NCBI GenBank assembly: GCA_010084195.1
Contig: RGPS01000030.1
Coordinates: 1 to 39,904, forward strand
Length of the DNA stretch: 39,904 nucleotides
Reading direction: 5' to 3'
Origin: Terriglobia bacterium
Lineage (GTDB): Bacteria; Acidobacteriota; Terriglobia; Bryobacterales; Bryobacteraceae
This document shows positions 8,188 through 16,135 of the stretch, piece after piece (position 1 is the first letter of the stretch; every line of letters starts with the position of its first letter). The notes beneath the pieces are model-generated. The model saw only the letters and a program-made list of their open reading frames with translations, made no database searches and was not told the DNA's origin. The position numbers and the translations under genes were made by a program.

Positions 8188-8613
8188 TGAAGCATCGAAC
8201 TTCAGGTCGATAGGGACGGGGCCGATGTTGAGGTCGAGGGTGACTCGCGTTGTGCCGGGACGTTAGAGGGAAAAAGTGGTACCGATGACGGAGTGGCCGA
8301 TGAAGTCATACTCCGTTGTCGGGGTGAAGATGCGGGTTCGGATGCCTTTGGCCTTCTCTTAAGCCGGAGGCGGCGAAACAGGAAAGTCGTTTCGGAGAGA
8401 TTGGTTTCGGCTGTTATGGCTCGCATCTGGTGGGAGACGAGGCCTTCAGGATTAGTGAAGACGGCGTGGGGATTGCAGGTTAAGGGTGAATGGGCGGTCT
8501 GTGAAGACTTCCCAGTATTCGAACGGGTAAGCAGATTTGGGTTTGGCTGCGGCGGTGAACTGGGGCGTGGCGGCGATGAGGGCGAGGGCCTGCCTTCGGG
8601 TGATCTGGCGCAT
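8187..8613 (-). pseudogene. PhzF-family epimerase/isomerase pseudogene, 3' truncated
   Basis: Read from the ATG at 8613, a twin-arginine-like leader (ITRRQALALIAATP) is followed by FEYWEVFTDRPFT, the start of a PhzF-family protein. An insertion of about 7 nt shifts the frame. The next frame continues NPHAVFTNPEGL and MRAITAETNLSETTFLF, then the first frame resumes with KGIRTRIFTPTTEYDFIGHS and later VTLDLNIGPVPIDLKF. Two in-frame TAA codons interrupt this last part (before EKAKGI and before RPGTTRV). These blocks match the order GNPxAVF, AxETNLSETTF, RIFTPxxE and GHPTIGT of PhzF proteins, including its catalytic Glu. Homology ends at about 8187, where the fragment facing it ends too. Clearly dead. 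A leader peptide on a PhzF protein is unusual. Confidence 0.8.
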
Positions 8614-8795
8614 GCTCGATTTTACCGGCACGCCAAGGATCACTGAATCAGGCAGAGTGAGCAGGAGCGCCAGTCCCGAGCCGTAGCAGAAGGCGTCATC
8701 GACTGCGGCCGCAGCTCGAGTTCAGCGAAAACAGTGCAGCAGGAAGGGGCAGGGTGAGGATCCGGCGAACCGTCGCGGGCGACGCACATCAGGCG

Positions 8796-9095
8796 TCAGA
8801 CAGCCGATACACCCAGCTTTGACCGGGCATTGTCAAGATTTACGCCGGTTTCATTGAACTGATACCCTTTTTCGAGCAACCGAACGGTGTACTGCTTGTT
8901 GTAGAGGAAGGAGACAATGAGTTGCCAGATACCCAACGTAAACATGCTGAAGAGCAGGTGCAGAGCGGCTACGCCGAGTTCCCCGCGGATCAGGGGAACA
9001 AAAAAGCCAAAGAAAAAATATGTCCAGCTAAATCCGTAGTAGCCGTTTTTTTCCACTCCGGTTGTCGGAGATTTCAACTTGATCTGCTTTGCCAT
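8796..9095 (-). CDS. Small two-helix membrane protein (HrgC/TM2-like)
   Basis: 99 residues. After a short polar N terminus (MAKQIKLKSPTTG) comes GYYGFSWTYFFFGFFVPLIRGE, one hydrophobic segment, then a second one around residues 42-66 ending LYNKQYTVRLLEKGY. The pattern FSWTxxFFGFF...LLEKGY resembles small uncharacterised membrane proteins of the HrgC/DUF2628 kind. The ATG at 9095 is supported by AAAGGAG eight bases upstream. The open frame continues far upstream but that part is a shadow of the alpha/beta hydrolase gene. No function can be assigned. Confidence 0.75.
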   Translation of the reverse strand: MAKQIKLKSPTTGVEKNGYYGFSWTYFFFGFFVPLIRGELGVAALHLLFSMFTLGIWQLIVSFLYNKQYTVRLLEKGYQFNETGVNLDNARSKLGVSAV

Positions 9096-9126
9096 GATTC
9101 CGCTCCTTTGAAAGTCACCCGGCCAA

Positions 9127-9135
9127 AGCATATCA
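9127..9135 (-). promoter_or_regulatory. Extended -10 promoter for the small membrane protein
   Basis: On the minus strand TGA-TATGCT forms an extended -10 element about 31 bases before the start codon of the small membrane protein. No good -35 box sits 16-18 bases further up, as is common with extended -10 promoters. The AT-rich run at 9130-9195 supports a promoter here. Confidence 0.4.
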
Positions 9136-9177
9136 CAATACTGGCCACAATTTCGAAATATCGAGTCACGAAAGGCG

Positions 9178-10215
9178 TTATTTTTGATTTTCAGAGGATT
9201 GCCGGCGGATTGTCCCGCTATTCCCGCCATAGAGTAACGGCGCGGCGATGTCGGCGGTGAACATGCAACGCGCGTTATGGCCGCAGAGGGGCACGATGAC
9301 GACGGGTTGTTTGGCTCCGAGCTTCTGGGCGACGTACTTCTGGTAGGCTTCACCTCGGGCGCGACGGGTCGGGCCCTGTGCCATGGCAGGGCAGGAGCCG
9401 TCGAAGCCCCCAAGCGGGAGGACGTCGATTTCGCCGAGGAGGTAACTGACGGGGCGGGTGGTGAGGTTCTTCTTCAACTGGTCGTCAGATACTTTGGCGG
9501 TGTAGCCGGCTCGGTCCTTGAGACCGTAGGGCCAGGTGTTGAAGGTGGTGCAGTTCCGACCGTCGGAAAAGTTGCCGAATTTGTCGTTGTCCGAGGCGGA
9601 GGGGCGGTCGGCATCGAGGTAGGCGTAGCTGGAAGGATTGGAAACGATATAGGAGACGGGAACGCCCAGAGTCTCGTGGACGGTGTTGGCAATCGAGTAA
9701 CGGTTGACGTACTGACCGCCCGCAGAATGCCCGGCGACGACGATTTGGGCGAGGTTGGGGAAGGCGTCTTTTTTGGCGAGGCGGCGGAGGAGTTCGTCGG
9801 TCAGATCAAAGGAATTGACGTTTGGGTTGCCGACGGCCGGGGCTCCGGAGCGCCAGCTGTTGCCGTTGCAGGGCCAGTTGATTTCGTTGTCAGCAAGCTT
9901 GTCTTTGCAGGAGCCCTGGGCGGAGGCAACCCTGGGAACGATCAGAACCGTATTGTCGAGGGCACCGGCAAGGAAGGCGGAGGCGAGGGTGGTGCGGAAG
10001 TAGTTATCGGCGTCACGGCTGGCTCCGTGGATGATGATGAGGGCTCGTGTGATGGCCGGGTTGGGCGCGTTGAGAGGGTAGGAACGGTAGACGAGTGAGC
10101 GGGCCGGGCCTCCGGCGAGCGGGACCCATTCGGTGCAGTCGGCGACGGTGTTGCAGGGCGTGGCGGCGCTTGCCGCAACGGGAATCAGGAGGAAGAGAGC
10201 AAGTACGAAGCGCAT
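9178..10215 (-). CDS. Secreted alpha/beta hydrolase
   Basis: 345 residues with a clean signal peptide (MRFVLALFLLIPVAASAA). The alpha/beta hydrolase fold is shown by the oxyanion stretch IIIHGASRDADNYF (about 60-73), the nucleophile elbow GHSAGG (Ser164), the acid Asp264 in LLGEIDVLP and the catalytic histidine His313 in CGHNARCMF. Several cysteine pairs (Cys21/Cys27, Cys103/Cys116, Cys222, Cys275, Cys311/Cys317) suggest disulfides in the periplasm or outside. It resembles PHB-depolymerase-like esterases, but the substrate is unknown. It stands alone, downstream of the RmlC-like gene by 23 bp on the same strand and may be cotranscribed with it. Confidence 0.87.
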   Translation of the reverse strand: MRFVLALFLLIPVAASAATPCNTVADCTEWVPLAGGPARSLVYRSYPLNAPNPAITRALIIIHGASRDADNYFRTTLASAFLAGALDNTVLIVPRVASAQGSCKDKLADNEINWPCNGNSWRSGAPAVGNPNVNSFDLTDELLRRLAKKDAFPNLAQIVVAGHSAGGQYVNRYSIANTVHETLGVPVSYIVSNPSSYAYLDADRPSASDNDKFGNFSDGRNCTTFNTWPYGLKDRAGYTAKVSDDQLKKNLTTRPVSYLLGEIDVLPLGGFDGSCPAMAQGPTRRARGEAYQKYVAQKLGAKQPVVIVPLCGHNARCMFTADIAAPLLYGGNSGTIRRQSSENQK

Positions 10216-10238
10216 TTCGCTTAGTATGCCACTTCCCG

Positions 10239-10802
10239 CTATTTATGCTGGAGTTCCCAGTCGTAGTTGAGTTCGGGCTGGTTGTGGGGGATGCGGCCTT
10301 CGTCGGCGGGGTTGTAGAACTTGTCCGTCATGTAGATGAGCATGGACGGCTGCGTGCCGATAACTTTGTAGCCGTGGGCGACACCTGGGGGGATGAGGAT
10401 CTGCCACGGACGGAGGTTGCCGACGTAGAGGGTGTTGCGACGACCGAACGTGGGGGAGTCGGTCCGGAGGTCGGCGAGAACTACCTGGAACATGTTGGAG
10501 GCGGGGGTCCAGCAGTCGGTCTGGTGCTGGTGGAAGTGGAAGGCCTTGATAATGCCGGGGTAATTGAGAGCTGCGGAGACCTGCGAGGTTTCTTTGGGGA
10601 AGTGGGCGGCCAGACCATGGCCCATCCGCTGGACTTCGAGGAAGTAGCCACGGTCATCGGGCCAAAGGTCGAGGCGCTGGCACTTGACGCCATCGATGAG
10701 GTGGGGTGAATCGGGCTTTAGGATGACATCACCGATACCGCGGGGGCAGGTCGGGAGGGAGAGGCCGGCAGGCAGGACGAGGTTGCTGGTCGGGTTTGAC
10801 AT
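10239..10802 (-). CDS. dTDP-4-dehydrorhamnose 3,5-epimerase-like cupin (RmlC family)
   Basis: 187 residues from the ATG at 10802. Seen: an RmlC-like cupin with DGVKCQRLDLWPDDRGYFLE, the active-site strand IIKAFHFHQHQTDCW (catalytic His region), VVLADLR, PPGVAHGYKVIG and the C-terminal LIYMTDKFYNPADEGRIPH, whose Tyr and DEGRIPxNxPE features are typical of RmlC relatives. RmlC epimerises dTDP-4-keto-6-deoxyglucose for rhamnose synthesis, but no rmlA, rmlB or rmlD lies nearby, and the family's RGLHYQ reads KAFHFH here. A related nucleotide-sugar epimerase or isomerase is therefore as likely. A GTG at 10832 would add ten residues. Confidence 0.8.
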   Translation of the reverse strand: MSNPTSNLVLPAGLSLPTCPRGIGDVILKPDSPHLIDGVKCQRLDLWPDDRGYFLEVQRMGHGLAAHFPKETSQVSAALNYPGIIKAFHFHQHQTDCWTPASNMFQVVLADLRTDSPTFGRRNTLYVGNLRPWQILIPPGVAHGYKVIGTQPSMLIYMTDKFYNPADEGRIPHNQPELNYDWELQHK

Positions 10803-10834
10803 AGTTAGGAAGCTGATTCCAGGGTACCGCACAT

Positions 10835-10866
10835 GGGTTATTGCATAGATGGGTTATTGCTAAGAT
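10835..10866. repeat. Tandem 16-bp repeat between the RmlC-like gene and vsr
   Basis: Two adjacent 16-bp units, GGGTTATTGCATAGAT and GGGTTATTGCTAAGAT, differ only by two bases in the last six. They fill the short divergent intergenic region between the epimerase-like gene and vsr, ending 17 bp before the vsr ATG. They could be a local slippage duplication or a paired binding site. Confidence 0.7.
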
Positions 10867-10883
10867 GCGTTCACTGTGACGAA

Positions 10884-11312
10884 ATGACTGACGTCCACAC
10901 ACCGGAGCAGCGGAGCTTCAACATGTCCCGAATTTCGGGACGCGATACCAAGCCGGAGATGCTGGTGCGCCGGATGATTCATGCGGCGGGATTTCGATAT
11001 CGTTTGCATGTGAAGGATCTGCCTGGAAAACCGGATCTGGTATTCCCGAAGGCACGCCTGGTCTTGTTTGTACATGGGTGTTTCTGGCACATGCACAAGT
11101 GCAAATACGGGAAGCCCGCGCCGGCGAATAATCGCGATTTCTGGGCGCAGAAGCGAGCGGGTAACGCAGACCGGGATAAGCGAAACCGCAAGGCTTTGCA
11201 GGCCGCAGGGTGGCGGGTCGCCGAGATCTGGGAGTGCCAGACCAAAGAGGCCGCGAAGCTGGAGAAACAGGTTTCGAAAGTTCTTGCCGTGCTGCAGGAA
11301 GCGCGCACTTAA
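10884..11312 (+). CDS. vsr: Very short patch repair endonuclease Vsr
   Basis: 142 residues from ATG 10884. Vsr nicks DNA beside T:G mismatches that arise when 5-methylcytosine deaminates. Seen: DVHTPEQRSFNMSRISGRDT at the N terminus, TKPEMLVRR, catalytic Asp51 in LPGKPDLVFP, and the zinc/active-site block FVHGCFWHMHKC (Cys66, His69, His71, Cys73), with a further Cys118 in EIWECQT. All match E. coli Vsr positions to within one residue. It normally partners a cytosine-C5 methyltransferase such as Dcm, which is absent here. The upstream in-frame ATG at 10833 lies in the tandem repeat region and is unlikely. The stop overlaps the convergent cytochrome gene (TTAA). Confidence 0.95.
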   Translation: MTDVHTPEQRSFNMSRISGRDTKPEMLVRRMIHAAGFRYRLHVKDLPGKPDLVFPKARLVLFVHGCFWHMHKCKYGKPAPANNRDFWAQKRAGNADRDKRNRKALQAAGWRVAEIWECQTKEAAKLEKQVSKVLAVLQEART

Positions 11313-11704
11313 GGCTTGCGTTTATAGCCGGGGCGGTAGTGCTCGTGGCAGCTTTGGCAGGCTTCGTAGAGTTCGTCGTTCAGGGCTTCGAGGGCCGGAA
11401 GGTCATGAGTGGTAGCTGCTTTGAAGGCTTTTTCGCCTGCAGCGCGCAGCAGGTTGGCGTCCTGCATCCAGCGTGCCTGGTCGAGGGCACGCTCCGGGGC
11501 CATGAGGAGGTTGGCGGATTCGGCCAGGGTCAGCGCGTTGTTTTGCAGTTCCTGCCAGTCCTTTTCGGACTTCTGGGGGTTGTGCCCGACGTAGAAAACG
11601 GCGTTGGAGGTGGGGTAGATGATCTTCCACATCAGGTCCTTCATCGTCCCCACGGGTTTCTGCGCGAGGAGCGTCAGGGCACAGAGCAAAACGAGGTATC
11701 GCAT
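11309..11704 (-). CDS. Secreted cytochrome c'-like monohaem protein
   Basis: 131 residues with a short signal sequence (MRYLVLLCALTLLAQ), a mostly helical body and a single haem-binding CQSCH (Cys116, Cys119, His120) near the C terminus, as in the four-helix cytochrome c'/c556 group. It lies 4 bp downstream of the cytochrome-fused PQQ sugar dehydrogenase and is almost certainly cotranscribed, so it may accept its electrons in the periplasm. That role is inferred from position. The axial methionine expected near the N terminus could be Met21 or Met25. Confidence 0.8.
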   Translation of the reverse strand: MRYLVLLCALTLLAQKPVGTMKDLMWKIIYPTSNAVFYVGHNPQKSEKDWQELQNNALTLAESANLLMAPERALDQARWMQDANLLRAAGEKAFKAATTHDLPALEALNDELYEACQSCHEHYRPGYKRKP

Positions 11705-11708
11705 GACG

Positions 11709-13304
11709 CTACCGCGGCGTCAGCTTCAGCAACTTGCTGGTTAGAGGCGTCTCGGCCTGGATTCCGGAACTGCCGCTGTCGGTCAGGACGTAGACGGCTC
11801 CGTCGGGGCCGACTTTCACGTCGCGAATTCGTTCGCGCAGGTCGTCGAGAAGGGCTTCTTCTTCTACCACCTTGTCGTTGACGATTTTGAGGCGGTTGAG
11901 GGTTCTGGAGCGCAGGCCACCAACGAAGAGAGAGCCTCGCCACTGCGGGAAGAGGTTGCCGGTGTAGAAGGCGAGGCCGGACGGCGCGATGACGGGGTCC
12001 CAATAATAAATCGGCTCTTCCATACCCTCCTTGTGGGTGATGCCTTCGCCGATGGCGGTACCAGGGTAGTCAATGCCGTGGGCGATGACCGGCCAGCCGT
12101 AGTTCTTGCCCTTCTCGATGATGTTCAGTTCATCACCACCGCGCGGTCCATGTTCGTTATCCCAGAGCTTGCCGGTAACGGGGTCGGCGGCCAGGCCTTC
12201 GGCATTGCGAATGCCATATGCCCAGATTTCCGGCAGCGCGCCGGGTTTGTTGAGAAAGGGATTGTTGGGGGCCGGCGCTCCGTCGGGGGTGATGTGGAGG
12301 ATCTTGCCGAGGTGACTGCCCAGGTCCTGTGCGACAGGCCAGGGTGGGGAGTCGGAGCGGTCACCCGTGGAGACGAACAGGGTGCCATCGGGCGCGAAGA
12401 CGATGCGGCCTCCGGTCTTGCCTCCAAGCCTTTTCGAGGGGATGGCGGGCTGTGCCCGGAAGATGACTTTGGCATCGCGAATGGCGAGCTTGCCTTCATC
12501 GAGAGTGCCGCGGGCAACACAGGTATTGGTGTCGGTGCCATTGATGTAGTCGAAAAAGGTGAAAAAGATGCGGTGGTTGGTGGCGAATTTCGGATCGAGC
12601 GCTACTTCGAGAATGCCGAGGCTCTTCGCACCCGGTGAAGCGAGTTCTGCTACGCCTGCCAGGGGACCGGAAAGTACCCCCTTTTTGTCCAGAATGCGAA
12701 TGCTGCCGGGCAACCGGTGTGTGAGGATGATGTTGCCCCCGGGCAGGAAAGCCAAGCCCCAGGGCGCAGGCATTTTATCGACAAGCGTGGTGACTTTGAA
12801 GGGCGCGGTGGCATGGTACGGAGCGCGGGTCTGCTGCGGAAAAGCGGGTTTGTTGCCGGGCATTTCCGTAGGCAGCGTTTCGATGGGTCGGCCTTCGATT
12901 TTGGAGGGAGCGGAGGTGGAAATGGTGCTCTTTTCGGGCCCGGCTACAACCGGGGGCTGCGGTCGCAGTTCGGTACTGCCAGCGGGGTAACTATTGGCCG
13001 CCAGAACATGCGCCAGGATATCAGCGACGGCTGCGGGCGTTAGCGTGCCGGGGCGGTCGGCCGGCATGGTGGAGCGGATGTTCTCTAGGAGGTCACCGAC
13101 GGGGCGACTTTTCCATTTGGCGAGGAAGGGGGCGCCCGTGAGCGCTGGGGTTTCATCGCCGCCCTTGAGATCGGGACCATGGCAATTCGCGCATCGCTGA
13201 ATATACGCGGCCTTGCCACGATCAGCCTGCGCCGGCGTGTAGCCAAAAGTCTGTGCCAGTGCGGGGAGGGCAAGTATGAGGAGGATGAGGAGTCGGTAGC
13301 CCAT
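11709..13304 (-). CDS. Cytochrome c - PQQ-dependent aldose dehydrogenase fusion
   Basis: 531 residues from ATG 13304. A signal peptide (MGYRLLILLILALPALAQ) is followed by a cytochrome c domain with CANCH (Cys38, Cys41, His42) and a possible axial Met in RSTMPADRPGTL, then a Pro-rich linker (about 105-165), then a soluble quinoprotein glucose dehydrogenase-like six-bladed propeller. The latter shows MPAPWGLAFLPGGNIILTHR, IFFTFFDY, GGKTGGRIVFAPDGTLFVST, IWAYGIRNAEGLA, NEHGPRGGDELN and GKNYGWP, as in aldose sugar dehydrogenases of the YliI type. It would oxidise sugars in the periplasm and pass electrons to its own haem and perhaps to the downstream cytochrome. An upstream GTG-type start at 13352 lies outside the signal peptide and is rejected. 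Confidence 0.9.
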   Translation of the reverse strand: MGYRLLILLILALPALAQTFGYTPAQADRGKAAYIQRCANCHGPDLKGGDETPALTGAPFLAKWKSRPVGDLLENIRSTMPADRPGTLTPAAVADILAHVLAANSYPAGSTELRPQPPVVAGPEKSTISTSAPSKIEGRPIETLPTEMPGNKPAFPQQTRAPYHATAPFKVTTLVDKMPAPWGLAFLPGGNIILTHRLPGSIRILDKKGVLSGPLAGVAELASPGAKSLGILEVALDPKFATNHRIFFTFFDYINGTDTNTCVARGTLDEGKLAIRDAKVIFRAQPAIPSKRLGGKTGGRIVFAPDGTLFVSTGDRSDSPPWPVAQDLGSHLGKILHITPDGAPAPNNPFLNKPGALPEIWAYGIRNAEGLAADPVTGKLWDNEHGPRGGDELNIIEKGKNYGWPVIAHGIDYPGTAIGEGITHKEGMEEPIYYWDPVIAPSGLAFYTGNLFPQWRGSLFVGGLRSRTLNRLKIVNDKVVEEEALLDDLRERIRDVKVGPDGAVYVLTDSGSSGIQAETPLTSKLLKLTPR

Positions 13305-13390
13305 GTTTGGATTGTCTTGTTGAATGGTATTCCGAAGTGAAGTGCGGCGCAACGTGATCCGGACAATTCACCTGGATAAACTGCTTGCTT

Positions 13391-14446
13391 ATGGCAGAAA
13401 CTTATAGGATCGCACTGCTTCCGGGTGATGGTATCGGACCGGACGTGACGGCGGAGGCGGTTCGGGTACTACGCGCGGTGGAGGAGAAGATCCCGGAACT
13501 GCGTTTTGAGATGGAAGAGTTCTCCATTGGCGCGGGGGAGTTCCTGAAGAACGGCGACCCCCTGCCGGAATCGATTTTTACCGAACTACCCCGGTTTCAT
13601 GCCACTTTGCTGGGGGCGATGGGGATGCCGGGGGTCCGTTGGCCGGATGGCAAAGAGATGACGCCTCAGGTAGATTTGCGGGAGAGGCTGGGGTTGTATC
13701 AGGGGCTTCGTCCGACGTACCTGTATCACGGGGCTGATTCTCCGCTGAAGGGGCGCAAGGCCGGGGATATCGATTTCCTGCTGGTGCGCGAGAGCACGGA
13801 GGGCCTGTTCTCGACTCGTCTGGCACCGCGCGATCCGAAGGCAGACCGCGCAACCGACACGATGCTGATTACCCGGGCCGGGGCCGAGAGGGTGATTCGT
13901 GCGGCCTTCGAAATCGCCATGAAACGGCGAAAGAAGCTAACGCTGGTGGACAAGGCCAACGTGCTGCCTTCGATGGCGTTCTTCCGGCAGATCTTTGACG
14001 AGATTGCACCGGAGTTCCCGGAAGTGCAGGCGGACTATGTCTACGTGGATGCGATGGCCCTGTATCTGGTCCAGCGCCCGGAGTCATTCGATGTGATGGT
14101 GACGGAGAATATGTTCGGCGATATCCTGTCGGACCTGGCGGCAGCTTTAGTGGGTGGTATGGGGATGTCTCCGTCAGCCGATATTGGCGATCAGTACGCG
14201 ATCTTCCAGCCTTCGCACGGCTCCGCGCCGGATATTGCAGGAAAGGGCATTGCCAATCCTGTAGCTACGATTCTGTCGGCGGGAATGATGCTGGACTGGC
14301 TGGGTGGAGAGGCAGCGAAACGCGGGGCGGTGATGATTGAGAATGCCGTCCGCAAGGTGTTTGCCGGGACGGCCCGAACCCGCGATATGGGGGGGACGCT
14401 GACCACCGGACAAATGAGTGATGCCGTGATTGCGGCGCTGGAGTAA
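13391..14446 (+). CDS. Isocitrate/isopropylmalate dehydrogenase family protein
   Basis: 351-residue NAD(P)-dependent beta-decarboxylating dehydrogenase. Motifs in order: [24 protein letters not shown] (substrate arginines), [35 protein letters not shown] (Mg-binding acids) and [18 protein letters not shown] (NAD site). In LeuB the family converts 3-isopropylmalate, but the [10 protein letters not shown] form and the catabolic neighbours point as much to a tartrate- or homoisocitrate-like 2-hydroxy acid. Without other leucine genes next to it I do not name it leuB. ATG 13391 is preferred to the TTG six bases upstream. It shares an 86-bp divergent spacer with the PQQ dehydrogenase, and the next gene starts 3 bp after its stop. 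Confidence 0.85.
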   Translation: MAETYRIALLPGDGIGPDVTAEAVRVLRAVEEKIPELRFEMEEFSIGAGEFLKNGDPLPESIFTELPRFHATLLGAMGMPGVRWPDGKEMTPQVDLRERLGLYQGLRPTYLYHGADSPLKGRKAGDIDFLLVRESTEGLFSTRLAPRDPKADRATDTMLITRAGAERVIRAAFEIAMKRRKKLTLVDKANVLPSMAFFRQIFDEIAPEFPEVQADYVYVDAMALYLVQRPESFDVMVTENMFGDILSDLAAALVGGMGMSPSADIGDQYAIFQPSHGSAPDIAGKGIANPVATILSAGMMLDWLGGEAAKRGAVMIENAVRKVFAGTARTRDMGGTLTTGQMSDAVIAALE

Positions 14447-14449
14447 CCG

Positions 14450-15199
14450 ATGCTGAATCAGGGTTTTCGGATCTTCGACACGCATACGCATATCGGGCAT
14501 GCAAGGCACAGCGGGCGGGTGGCCTCAGCGGAAGATGTGCTGCGGGAGATGGACCGGTTCGGGATTGAGCGGTCACTGGCGATCCCCTTCCCGGTGGTGG
14601 TGGACTGGCGTGCGGAGCATGAGCTGATTGGTGCGGCGGTGCGCAGGTATCCGGATCGGTTCTTCGGCGCGGCGTGTCTGGATCCCTACCTGCCGGAAAC
14701 CGTGTTTCGGGATGAGGTGAAGCGGTGTCGGGAAGAGTACGGGTTTAAGGCTTTGAAACTGCAGCCGCAGTATCACGGCCTGAACCCGTTCGCGGAGAGG
14801 AACAGCTTTTTCTTTGAGACAGCTCTGGAGAATGGCATGGTGGTGGTTTGCCATACGGGTACGGGCCTGCCGTTCTCGCTGCCATCCCTGCTGATGATGC
14901 CGGCAAAGCGGTATCCGGAACTGAAGATTGTGATTGCGCACTGCGGGGGCGGGATCTTTGTCCATGACGCCATGCTGGCTGCGGTGTTTTGCCCGAATGT
15001 GTATCTGGAATTGTCGAGCCTGATGCCCCATCACGTGCTGGAAGTGATGACCGAGGTTCCGAGTGACCGGCTGATGATTGGTTCAGATCTGCCCGAGAGC
15101 GTCGACGTCGAGATTGGCAAGATTGTCGGGCTGAAGGTTTCGGATGCTGTGAAGCGGGATGTCTTGTGGGACACAGCAGCGAGAGTTTTTGGGTGCTGA
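14450..15199 (+). CDS. Amidohydrolase-2 family metal-dependent hydrolase
   Basis: 249-residue TIM-barrel hydrolase or decarboxylase of the COG2159 type. Seen: the N-terminal metal motif FDTHTHIG (His at about 12 and 14), KALKLQPQYHG, VVVCHTGTG (third His), VIAHCGGG (fourth His) and MIGSDLPES (the acid). Such proteins act on small acids, lactones or amides. It follows the LeuB-like gene by 3 bp and its stop overlaps the GTG start of the broken oxidoreductase, so the three genes were one operon, probably for breakdown of a sugar-derived acid. The substrate cannot be deduced. Confidence 0.85.
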   Translation: MLNQGFRIFDTHTHIGHARHSGRVASAEDVLREMDRFGIERSLAIPFPVVVDWRAEHELIGAAVRRYPDRFFGAACLDPYLPETVFRDEVKRCREEYGFKALKLQPQYHGLNPFAERNSFFFETALENGMVVVCHTGTGLPFSLPSLLMMPAKRYPELKIVIAHCGGGIFVHDAMLAAVFCPNVYLELSSLMPHHVLEVMTEVPSDRLMIGSDLPESVDVEIGKIVGLKVSDAVKRDVLWDTAARVFGC

Positions 15200-16135
15200 A
15201 AGGCGTCGGCATTGGAGCCGGGTATTTTTCCCGGTTCCACTATGAAGCGTGGTCGCGGATTCCGGAAGTTCGGATGGTGGCGGCGTGCGACGTTGTGGGG
15301 GAGAAGGCTCGCGGAGCGGGAACCGAACGCTGGTATACGGACGCATGAAGAGATTTGCGGGTGGTTGGGGACTCGGGGTATCAATATCGTCTGCCAGAAG
15401 CCTCTGGCCCCGACTCTGGAGGCGGGTGAGCGGATTGTTGCGGCGGCCCGGAGTGCCGGTATTCGCTTCATGGTGCATGAGAATTTCCGCTGGCAGCCGT
15501 GGTACCGAAAGATTCGGGAGATTCGGGAGAGTGGGGAAATCGGGGAATTCACGCATCTCTACATGCGGACCAGGACCGGTGATGGCTGGGGCGAGCGGGC
15601 CTATCTGGACCGGCAACCGTTTTTCCGCGATTATCCCCGGTTGCTGATCTTCGAGACCGGCGTGCATTTTGTGGATACGTTTCGGTTCCTGCTGGGCGAA
15701 GTGGTGGAGGTCTTTGCGCATCTGCGGCAGTTGAATCCGGTGATCAAGGGTGAGGATACCGGGCAGATCTTTCTGCGATTCGCCAGTGGCGCCACGGCAA
15801 TCTGGGATGCCAATCGGTACAACGAGGTGGTGTCACCGTCCCCGCGTTATACGTTCGGAGAACTGCGCGTGGATGCCATGGGCGGGCACCTGACGCTGGA
15901 CACGGAATCGAACATGAAGCTGAAGAAGCTGGGCGACCCGGAACAGACGGTGGACTATGTCCGGCAGGATGTGAACTTCGGGTCGGACTGTGTTTACGCG
16001 ACGCAGCGACATTTTGTGGAGTGCCTGTTGAGCGGCGCGGAGTTTGAGTCCAATGGCGAGGATTACCTGAAGACGCTGCGGGTTGTGGAAGCGATTTATC
16101 AGGCGGCGGCGACAGGTTCCGTGGTGAAGCTTTAG
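15193..16135 (+). pseudogene. Gfo/Idh/MocA oxidoreductase, broken by deletion and frameshift
   Basis: The gene starts at GTG 15193 with a Rossmann fold (VGIGAGYFSRFHYEAW, VRMVAACDVV, ERWYTDA) and hits TGA at 15346-15348. The rest continues in another frame: HEEICGW, GINIVCQKPLAPTLEAGERI, MVHENFRWQPWY, FETGVHFVDTFRFLLG and so on to a normal C terminus at 16135. In the family some 25-30 residues, including the P-D-V-D-I-x-T-P-P strand that binds NAD, lie between YTDA and the CQKP motif; only about 15 remain here. So the break is a deletion of a few dozen bases with frame loss, not a simple sequencing slip. The remaining parts are well conserved, so the damage seems recent. It would have worked with the two genes before it. 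Confidence 0.85.

Noticed and set aside
6681..8195. A 504-codon minus-strand open frame opposite tyrS
   Set aside because: Its product is an unnatural Arg/Pro/His/Gln-rich chain, and tyrS on the other strand is certain.
10239..10802. Naming the epimerase-like gene rfbC/rmlC
   Set aside because: The active-site strand reads KAFHFH instead of RGLHYQ and no other rhamnose genes are near, so only family membership is claimed.
13391..14446. Naming the LeuB-like gene leuB
   Set aside because: No leuA, leuC or leuD is nearby and the neighbours are catabolic, so tartrate- or homoisocitrate-type activity cannot be excluded.
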